Part shown: piece by piece, positions 51,209-61,100 of the stretch
Layout of the letters: each line of letters begins with the position of its first letter
Numbering within the stretch: the stretch's first letter is position 1
Assembly (NCBI GenBank): GCA_030248195.1
Contig: JASAND010023082.1
Span: 18,563-82,562 of the forward strand
Source of the DNA: Trissonchulus latispiculum
Taxonomy: Eukaryota; Nematoda; Enoplea; Enoplida; Ironidae
Reading direction: 5' to 3'
Length of the DNA stretch: 64,000 nt
The notes under the pieces: generated by a model
Database searches by the model: none
Seen by the model: only the letters and a program-made list of their open reading frames with translations
What the model was told of the DNA's origin: nothing
Translations under genes and position numbers: made by a program

Positions 51209-52509
51209 CGATTCGTCCGCGTAGGCCACTCTTTGCTAAGCTAAGAGTGCGGACGAATCGCATGAAAGGAAATCTCCCAAGTGGTTGATTTAACACAAAA
51301 TTAATGCATTGTTTGTTCAAAAGTCATTATTCCTGCGAATGCCGCATGAAAAATATTAGAATAGCACGTAAGATTAGTAATAGGCGTAGCTTTTGGTTAT
51401 TAATATCGTCACTTTTAGTTTGAAATCAATATACACTGCTATTGTTATTTCTGATCAAATGAACCATATTCAACCTGCAATTCGCTTGTAATAATGACAG
51501 CTATCGTCTCTTTTGACTCAAAATCGGTATGTGTCGTGATCACCATTTCCAGTCGATTTAGTCATGTTCAACTCCAGTTTCATTCGCTACTATGACAGCA
51601 ATAACGGTCTGGCACCATTTCATGTCAGTACCTGTGTTTAAAGACAAACCTAACAATACTTAGTTACCCACTGTCCGGCTAGGGTAAAAGATTAACCTTG
51701 CTCAGCTGATAGCTGTTACAAACGTGGTTCATAATAATTGTTCACAAATGGCAATAATAAGCATCTACTTAATCAGTAACTGTAATCTATACTATGCAGT
51801 AATCAGTAATCTACCTGAAATAAGTAAAATAACAATTAGTTGCGTAGGCATTATGGACAGTTTACTAGAACCATCTTCCAATAAAGGCAAAATTACCAAG
51901 ATTCACGAACTTAGCCAGTGTCTGAACTTTGATATTTGTTGAAGCAGGAAGTTGTTACCTTCCTCGTTTAGGACCCTGGAAATTGGAGGTTTTAAACCTA
52001 ATTATTGTAGTTTTATCAAATCTGCGTCCTAACTCTTTTATAATTAGATAATGCTTGTCACCAGCAGGAAGTTGTCACCTTCCTCGTTCGGACCTAGAAA
52101 ACGAAAGGTCCTAGATTCGATTACGCCTAAACAAATTAATGTTTCGTGTCCTAAAACAATAAACGTCTGCCTGTCTCAAGAAAGGCTTAAAATAACCTCA
52201 ATCTCTTGTTTCCGATATGAACTGCGCAGAAACAAGTTGCGCAAGGTGAAATCATACTGCAAATCACAATTTCTTGCACGAGAATGCAAGAAATTGTCCG
52301 AAAAATGGTATTTCGCCTCAAAATTAATTTCTAACGCAGTGACATAGTCAAAACTACCCAAAACTACGATATTCTCGCACACTTTCAAGTTCTCACAACA
52401 AACTCAGGTTTATAAATCTAATTCATGTTCAGAAAGCCAAAGATGTGAGTAATGGTTGCTGGGTTCGAATCCCGCACCTATAACTTGTACTAATGGGTTT
52501 TAACCCATT
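51209..52509 (+). other. Hairpin-dense noncoding tract, right of the BEL element
   Basis: A composite hairpin has outer stem CGATTCGTCCGC pairing with 51249-51260 and inner stem CACTCTT/AAGAGTG. AGGAAG-TTGTTAC-CTTCCT (51946-51964) and AGGAAG-TTGTCAC-CTTCCT (52066-52084) share their loop with the left tract. CTTGTTTC/GAAACAAG lies at 52205-52236. A 13-bp perfect stem, ACAATTTCTTGCA, pairs across a 6-base loop at 52266-52297. AATGGGTT-TT-AACCCATT lies at 52492-52509. No protein is recognisable. A B-box-like GGGTTCGAATCCCGC occurs at ~52461. Confidence 0.5.
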
Positions 52510-53542
52510 TGATTCAGGTGTGGACGAGTGAGTATCTCCTGCCTGGATTAGCCGAAATCTGCCTCCAAATTAGTGGATCAATTGAATTAGCCCTTGTGTA
52601 GTCGTATAATATTGGAAGGCCGAAGAGCCAGTATCAAACAGTCGGACTCAGGAACTATTTGGAATCAGACATTAATTGGACCTCAGAGTAGGTGTTCTTA
52701 CTGAGTCAGAGATTGACGTAGACTTTTAAAGGCAGAGACGGTTTTGGAATTGCATTGAATCATCTGCGGGACCTAAAGCCTAAAATCCGAACCTTGTTGT
52801 ATTTTGAAAATCCGAACTTTGTACTTTTGAACTCAAATCAGGTTTAAAATGCTGTTTTCCGCTCTTCTTACCCTACTGGGAATAGAGATCCCCACCTCTC
52901 TTGCCTAAGCCTCATCAACGGTTGTTAGCAGCGATTAGATCGGAAGAATAAAGAAGAGATTAAATTAGATACCTGTACTAACCCCATAACCGTATGGAAC
53001 CGGAAACCCCCAACCGGACCGACCCTTGTGTATCCTTTGGTGACCGAATAGCATCCGAAAGTGCTATTGTTACTGGCATTTCGGGCTCACCCATAGACCG
53101 GAACCTTGTACTACTAACAACTTTAAACTAGTTAATTTTACCTTTTCTGTAGTTATTATTGTTATTATAATATTGTCCTTGGTAAGGAGGGCGGACAAAG
53201 GGTTTTAATTTAAAGCACGAGCACAAGCATATAGGGACTGCACAGTAGAGTTTAGTGATAGATTTAGTAGTTAGTTAGTTGACGACAAGAGGAAGAAAGA
53301 AAGAAATAGTTGAGCTGAGTTAAAGAGTCAAAACCTTGTCCCTATCAATAATTACTAATTTGGGTAAACTGAGTACTGGCAACTCTGGCAAACTATTGTA
53401 TTGTTTGCTGTTTGCTGATAATTATCGATGTGTATTGTAAATTGCCATTCGTATTGTTTACAGCTTTACTAGCAACTGTACCCACTGTACTCACTATTGT
53501 TTTTGTTATAATCAGTTTCATTACTTGTATCAATAAACTGCA

Positions 53543-53989
53543 GTGCCTTATAGTCAGTTTTGTGAGCTAAGGCATCAAATCCTGATCGAGACATTGGAGC
53601 CGGATCTGACCCCTGAACAAGTAAGCGATTATAATCTGACCCCTTGGGCCCTACAAAGACACCCATCATCAATTCTTGATGTTGATTTGTCAATCAAGAT
53701 CTATTCAGCAGAGTTCATTGTTACTGAACCGACTTATCCTCTGGAAAGCAAGTGTCGACCCCGCTTGCTAACGATATCAGCAGAAGCCCTACCCCTATCA
53801 AACGGACTCACGATCAAGACCCCTATCCAGGTTGGCCGCAGGGAATTCTCAGTTTTGGGCACACCACCTTCTGAGAATCCAGTGCCTAAGTTTATCTTCC
53901 AGATAAACGTGCCGACCTTCCGTGCTTTGAAGTGGTTGTTACACAGAGCCAGCGTCTTGTTAGACCTAAACGGACCGGAATTCCATTAG
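53543..53989 (+). CDS. Unrecognised open frame, 148 codons
   Basis: The frame starts at a GTG, and no ATG precedes it in frame. Composition is protein-like (LEPDLTPEQVSDYNL, YPLESKCRPRLLTI, PKFIFQINVPTFRALK), but no family is recognised. It could be an exon or part of a decayed element that also owns the hairpin tracts. Low confidence that it is translated. Confidence 0.25.
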   Translation: MPYSQFCELRHQILIETLEPDLTPEQVSDYNLTPWALQRHPSSILDVDLSIKIYSAEFIVTEPTYPLESKCRPRLLTISAEALPLSNGLTIKTPIQVGRREFSVLGTPPSENPVPKFIFQINVPTFRALKWLLHRASVLLDLNGPEFH

Positions 53990-54289
53990 CAAGAATTTGG
54001 AGCCTAAGCTTAGAAACTTCATTACAAATGTCTGTCCAGCGGAAGCGTAACCTATTGCACACAATCTTGCTTGTTTCTGGTCATTTTTGCTTACTGCTGG
54101 GCCAATTTTACCTCGGACTGCAGGGATTGTGTTTTGTTCGTTTGATCGGGCTGGGGGAAAGCTGTACCCTGTACCCCATATCCTTCCATCCTACTTTAAG
54201 GTAATATTTATTATTTTACCAGATTGTACAGCTTATGTTAAAATTTATCCGTAAGTAACCGCACCTCGGATTAAAGGAGGGGGTAGTTT

Positions 54290-54540
54290 TAGTTCAAAAT
54301 CGATAGTAACTGATTTTTCTCATTAACTTTTCCAGTCTATGGATTAAATAAAAATGATACGATTAAACGAGTTTATTTTAATCCGTCTAATTTGTTTAAT
54401 CGAGTGTTATAGAAACGGAGGTTAAAATTTGAATCCGGCTGAATTTGAATCAGTTTAAACGGGTAACTTTAAATCTCTAAATCTTTAAATTTTTAAATCT
54501 TTTATTCTCTAAAGTTGTTTATGAGAGTCCTAACGTGTCC
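54290..54540. repeat. Degenerate TTTAAT/ATTAAA-rich element
   Basis: Words such as TTTAATCCGTCTAAT and GTTTAATCG recall the interior of the Harbinger-like element at 62915-63474. The ends are not resolved. Confidence 0.35.
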
Positions 54541-54549
54541 TCTGCACGT

Positions 54550-55053
54550 ACACTGGCTTTAGATAATAAAACTGTACTTCTATGTCTGTATGCAATTCAT
54601 TTTATTAAAACAAAAACGCAAAACCGGTGCGGTGTTGTCGTAAGTTTGAAACTATGCTTCTGAGAAACTTTATAAATTCACTTGTTGATGTTACAGTTGC
54701 AGTTTAATTTAGCATTCTTGAATCATTTCCTACTTTCTTTTGCGTTAAATTTGTCCGATATTATACTATCTTAGATATTATCTTAGTTTTGGCCTTTGGC
54801 TTTTGCACCGCCCTGAAAATATTTTAAATTAATTTAAATTTAAATTTATATTTAATAATTAAAAAATTTAAATTTCTGAATTACAACTTAATAAAATACA
54901 TAACTTAACTTGACCTTAATCAGCTGGCATTCATCAGTCTTTGATGTACTTTCAGACCTACTATATTTGCGAAATTGAAAGATTAAATGCAGTTGTTTTT
55001 ACATTCCTTGTTATTTTTTACTTTCGATTTCTTATACACAAATTGTGTCCAAG
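54550..55053. other. Upstream region of the MFSD8-like gene
   Basis: AT-rich; should contain promoter and 5' UTR. No TATA box or other site can be singled out. Confidence 0.35.
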
Positions 55054-55136
55054 ATGATTAATAAGATAGAAGATGATAGGATCCCACTACTGGGAAATTC
55101 AGCTAAAAGCCGTGGTTATGGATCCTCAAGTTCTGG
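55054..55136 (+). CDS. MFSD8: MFSD8 exon 1: start and dileucine signal
   Basis: ATG at 55054; MINKIEDDRIPLLGNSAKS carries the lysosomal sorting motif in the position seen in vertebrate MFSD8 (…EPLLG…). Donor tctgg|gtaatg, phase 2, fits exon 2. Confidence 0.8.
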
Positions 55137-58100
55137 GTAATGCCAAGTGTCTGTGTAATTGGAAGAGAGAGACACTCAGCTCTTCCTAGTGCTTTAAATA
55201 AAAGTTTAATGCCTGAATTTATTCAGGACTAACGGTTGAAAACGACCGATTTTACATCTTTGGCTGCCATTATTTACTGGGACCACCTACGGATACAGGG
55301 CGAGACTGCCACCAATCGATGGAAAATTAATTGCTCTACATATCGAATCTAAGCATTGAGGGTCTCCGCTGCACCCAGAAAAGTTAGAAACCGTCAAAGT
55401 CGGGAAAAGTACGAATTTTTGCTATTTTGAAAGATATTTTGACGGCGAACCATTTTGACATGAGGCGAGACAAGGCAAGGCAAGGCATATAAACAGCATT
55501 AACTATGCTAAGCGGTACCCCTTCGAGATCTCGGGGAGGGGGTACGCTTATACATGTTATTTTGACATGAGGTAAGCGAATGTCCAATCAGATTCGTTTT
55601 ACTTCATAAGCTTATAAACATATGGTTAACATTGTTAACCGGTACCACCCCCGAGATTTCGGGCTTAATGTGCCTAGCATCTCACAGGCTTAAAGCACTA
55701 GAAAGAGCTGAGTGTCTTACTCTTCCTATTATAAACTCTTGATAACACTGAAGTTGTTTTATGTTTTAACCAATTGTCTTGCTTGGAAATGATAATTTCT
55801 GAAAGTTTTGAAATACTGAAACGTTAGGAGTTGTTTCATCTGAACATTAGTGCTGACCTTGATATTCGAAATGCACAATTTGTCTGAGAAAGAGTGAGAA
55901 GCTGTCACTATAAGCCCTATCCCGCGTGATTTTTCGCAGTTTCAACTCAGCGCAATGGCTAAATTTACGTTTTTTGTTGCAGAGAACTAAGACCTGGTAC
56001 AAATAAATAAATTGATTGGTTCATTACGGCTGTCGGTATTTAAGCAAGAGGAAGCTCCAATTTGCTCATACGTTTTCGTTGTCCAATGCTGCTTTCATAA
56101 TTGTTGACGCAAGTGGACGTGTGTAGACGTGCGTCGACGCGCGTATCATGAGCATGAATCTGCTAAAATATATTTCATTACTGCTAAAACGGCATGTTAC
56201 AATCTGAGGCATCGACGCGCGTCTCTCTGCGTTCGCGACTATGAATGCACCCTACGACCTAGCCCAAATAAATTTGCGGCATCTATAGAAATTGATGCGT
56301 TCGTCAGGTATTGGCTGCAGCTATTTCCAAGCTACTGGGAGTCCAAATTAAATACCCGAACAACCAGTTTTGGTCAAAAATTCGCACCAGTCAGAAGACT
56401 GTAGAGACAAAAGACAAAATGTTTGAGGGCATCTTTCAGGATGTAGCAGAAGTGAATCGAGAAAAGGTACCTGAGAGACTCCGTTACACCAGACCAATAT
56501 TTTTAGCACTGACCAAGAACCTCCCGCCCATGTCATTTCTCCTGCAGTTAATAGATTTATAATGTTGTCGGAGAAAGGGTTGATTATGATTATCAATTAT
56601 GATTGCTTTTCTTAACTTATTATTTTCTGACCAACGTTTTGTTAATCTTGATTATGACATCTGCAATCTGCAATTTTGAGCGTGGCAATAAATTGTTTGC
56701 TGATTTCAGGCTAGACAATCATTCACTACGGAACGACGAACCAACATCTATTGAAAGGCGTAGATGGATTTCCTTGGGCGTAGCCTATTTAGGCTGTTTT
56801 GCTATGTTTTCTCAAATGTCCTTGTACCGTTTTTCCATATATATGGCCATATCTTTTGAAGGTGAGCTTTATCAAGAGTACATAATGTAAGAGCGTGCCA
56901 CTAGAGGCACATTCTATGTTATCAGAGCAAAAACTATGCCTCTGCTCGCTAACGGCTGACTCCCCCTCGCCCGCAAATTAGACCCATTACTTCAAAGAAT
57001 TTTGTGCGTTATGTTTATCTCGTAAAGCTCGAAGTAGGAGCGAAATTCGAGCACGCACTGCTTGTATTTACGAGCTTAAGCACATAAACATAGAGCGAGT
57101 GATCGTTAGGTATATACTGATTTGCGGGGAGAGGTCACTAGGTTCTGATTTGCGGGGGGGGTGGGCTTTTAGCGAGCAGAGCATAGTTTTTGCTCTGATA
57201 ACATAGAGTGTGTCTAGTGGCACACTCTTATATGTACTCTTGGCTTTATTATTGTTAATTACTAATAAATTGTGCCGTGCCGGCCGAGTGGTTAAGGCGT
57301 TCGACTTTGGATCCGATAGTCCGAGGTTCGAATCCCCGCTGCCACAAGGCTTTCACAACTCCCCTTGAGCAAGGGAGCGCACATACCGGTTCGCCTTGGG
57401 CTCTAGCCAACCCAGCTATCCATCCTTAGTTGGTCGGTAAATGGGTCCACTTATGTGGGAAGGTAACAGGAGACCGTGTATTGCGTCTGCCTTGAGGAGC
57501 TGGCCCCTCCTCCACGGCTGTAGTCATCATTCGAGGTGACACTCCTGGCTCAAGGGCTGTGTATCCGGGGATGAGCACCGGCACCCTAGACCCTGACAAG
57601 GGTAGGAGAATTCTCCGGTGGTTAACCTTTTACCTTTTACTAATAAATTAATAAGTTAATTTAGAGTTTCCAAAAATAGTTAAATCTTTGCGTTTGAGTT
57701 AATATAGAGTTGTAACCGTAGCATACTACTACAACATATACTACAATGCTAGCAAACGCAGCCGAATTTTAGCTTGATGCCACAGTACCAACATCTTTCA
57801 TGGGGATTGCAATGGCTGCGTTCACCGTTGGACAGTCTATCAGTGCTCCTTTGTTAGGATATTGGAGCAACAAATCCAAAAGCACCAAAATGCCAGTCTT
57901 AACTGGATACTGGCTGAATATTGCTGGTAATCTGGTGATGGCCTACGTGGAAGCTTTTCCCATACCAGCTAGACGGTGGATCTTGTTATCCTGCCGTTTC
58001 ATTACAGGGCTAGGAACAGGTGCAGTTACTGGGTTAGCTTAAGTCTTTGTTCTGGGGGACATTTATAGTCTGTGTGTTTCGTCAACGGGACCTTTTATGC

Positions 58101-61100
58101 GGCTAAAAACTTCTGTAACCCTGGCTTAAGTTTTCGCATACTGTTTCACTGGATTTATAAATGTAACTACTGTAAGGGAAGCAGGCATAGGAAAGATTGA
58201 TAAGCCTGCAATGGGAGTTCAGCTGATGGCCCTGTGGTGTAGCGGTAGCATATCTGTTTCCGGATCAGAAGGGCCGTGGTTCGATCCCCGGCTGGGCCAA
58301 TTCTTTACCTTCAATGGTGAGTGAAAAGAGTGAAAAGCTAAACCTCCCTCTTCCCTTCTCTCTTCTAGGTCCTGGTTTCGTGGGCACAAGGGTGCCTGAC
58401 GCCTCCCGTTCGGGCTTGTCCTCGGTTTCTTCTTGGTCCACTCGCCCTGGTTGAAGCGCTACATGTGGCGAGGCTGCCTCAGGACCCGGATTGGACTCCT
58501 GTCTCCGGTCCCCTAGTAGTTGCTTCTGGTTGGTTGGATCTAAAGGGGTCTGGAACGTGTGTCGGGGAAGCACGGATCCCTTGGGCTCCAAATTCCCTGC
58601 GCTGGATGCGCTGTCGATTTGATTCCGAGTTGAGTAAGCCGCGGGACGCGTCTTAATTGAAACCCGGGGGAGATGTAAGGGAAGCAGACATAGGAAAGAT
58701 TGATAAGCCTGCAATGGGAGATCAGCTGATGGCCCTGTGGTGTAGCGGTAGCATATCTGTTTCCGGATCAGAAGGGCCGTGGTTCGATCCCCGGCTGGGC
58801 CAATTCTTTACTTTCAATGGTGAGTGAAAAGCTGAACCTCCCTCTTCCCTTCTCTCTTCTAGGTCCTGGTTTCGTGGGCACAAGGGTGCCTGACGCCTCC
58901 CCTTCGGGCTTGTCCTCGGTTTCTTCTTGGTCCACTCGCCCTGGTTGAAGCGCTACACTACTTATGACCCACCTACATTTCACGGTTACACTCAAAAACT
59001 CGACACTCTAGTCCTGTAGGTACACACTGCACAAATTTGCAGTTTCTAAGTTACTATATCAAGAGTCAAAACTATGCTATGTTCGCTATAGGATTACCCC
59101 CTCCACAAATTGACCCCCTCTCACTACGTCCCTATACGGGTACGGGGTCCAAACGGGGGCACGCTCACTCGCTTCATGTTTATGCGCTTAAGCTCGAAGA
59201 CACAAGCACTGCGTTAGTGTAATTTGTGTCTGTTTCAAACGTTAGGTCGCAAAGATAACGGAAGAATTCAATTTGTTCACTGGCGTCCAATTTGGGGAGG
59301 GGGTAGGCCGTTAAGTGAACAGAGCACAGTTTTTGCTCTATTAACAGAGATGTTGCCAGCTGTCACATTCCTATGCTATGTATTCTTGCTAATATTTAAA
59401 GCCGAAGATTTTGCACCAATGGCAGCAGCAACCTAAACGTCTAAGTCTGACAATCTATGCAAAAGCAAACATATTCAAATTATGTAAAGGGTCTTGATCA
59501 CTTGCTGTATTCTATAATAGGCAGGCAGAACCAACCAGCTTGGACCTCCATCCAAATCTGTGGCGAAGCTCACCTGTGGGTGTACTGAGTACCTATCTTT
59601 ACTTAAATTCATTTTGTACAAAAATTCTTTGGCTAATTGCTGACCTTTATCGAATATGTAATATGGGTTTCAAATAACTTAAGCTTTTGTAGTGTAACTA
59701 GATGAGACCGTAATTACCTCCTGTGAATAATTTTGCGTGTTTAAGGGAATATCTCTGTGATTCTGGCTTACTCAGCTCAGAGCAGTACTCTGAAAGAAAG
59801 AAATAAAGTTACATCACTGCAGTCTGCGATTATTGCGATGAGCTTTGTGATTGGCTCAGGTAAACTTACTGTGCATTGTGTGGTTATTGGTTTTAACTAG
59901 TTTCGATTCCTTGTCAATCCACACTTAAAATCACCCCCCAATTCTAGCAGGAACTGCTATGCAATACCGTTCCGGCTGCACGCAAAGTACCTATACGTTA
60001 TTAGTTGCAGGATATCTTGGTTTCATAGAAAAGTTGTTAGTTGAATACAACGACCTGTGTTTCAAGAAAATAATGAGTTGATTGCATTTCATTGGATTTC
60101 TTGCTTTTACACAACTTGTTCACATCATGGACTCCAAGAATGTCAGAAGGAAGACAGCAAATTAACCAAAGCTTTTTATCTAATTGTAAAACCTTTGTTT
60201 AACTCCTGGTTTAGGATTACTACGATTTGTGTTTTCGAAGCAGTTTGGAGTCACTTAAATTTATTCCGCTAGTTTTTTCTTGTAAAGATTTCAACATTTT
60301 AGGAATTCAAGCAACATTTGTCCCTTTGGGTTCAAACGGATATTCTACCGGATATTTCTACTTCAACATGTATACGGCTCCTGCCTATTTAAGCATATGC
60401 TTATCTTTGGCATCAATTATTCTTGCGTTGCGTTTTTGGAAGGACTACAACGTTTCCATTAAAGAAAGCAGTAATGGTAAGTTACACTGCTTCTTTTTAC
60501 TGCTGTAATCTAATTTCTTGTGCATCTTAGGCTATGTTGCCAATTTGGTGTCGGCCATTTTTTCTCTAGTATGATTCTAAGCTATTGCATATGATTTTAG
60601 GTGTTGCGGACAAAAGACTGCCCGATTATGACATGTTTGCAGCGATTACGTGCATTCTTGTACGCTCAGTCATTCTATACTGCATAGTCTACGACGCAAC
60701 GTAAGCACCGTGTACTTGGGAGTTTGAAGGCTCCTTCCAGAGAAGCGGGCAAATTTGTTTGCTTTACTAGTGTCCATTCTGCGAGTGGGGTAGCCGCTAA
60801 CTTGCACAGGATACATCACTCTTATAATACCTGTAGATTATGCTAGCTGTCATACTCTTATGTATTGTGTACTCTTAATGGCATGCACATGTTAACTGTA
60901 CTTCAAAAATATCCTTTCTTGAGCAGGATAAAAGCAGAGAACTATTCTTGGAGTTGGACAATTGTACTTTAGGATTGGCTCTCCTTTAACCATGGTTATG
61001 TTCAATTGGACTTCGGAGGAAACAGTTCTCTACAATGGCATAATTTTTGCAACAGTCGGCATCTTGGATTTCATGGGAAGCTTGCTTGTAGGAAATGTCT

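Noticed and set aside
53469..53693. Minus-strand frame overlapping the 148-codon plus-strand frame
   Set aside because: No recognisable protein; shadow of the plus frame.
56129..56562. Two overlapping plus-strand frames of 83-91 codons in MFSD8 intron 1
   Set aside because: Not needed for the gene (exons 1 and 2 join in phase without them) and no family recognised; possibly a retrogene fragment, but unsupported.
57272..57345. Functional tRNA gene
   Set aside because: The boxes are good but acceptor, anticodon and T stems carry mismatches, and it is joined to a SINE body with a target duplication.
58265..58995. Minus-strand frames of 75 and 149 codons
   Set aside because: They are antisense translations of the tandem tRNA-headed repeat.
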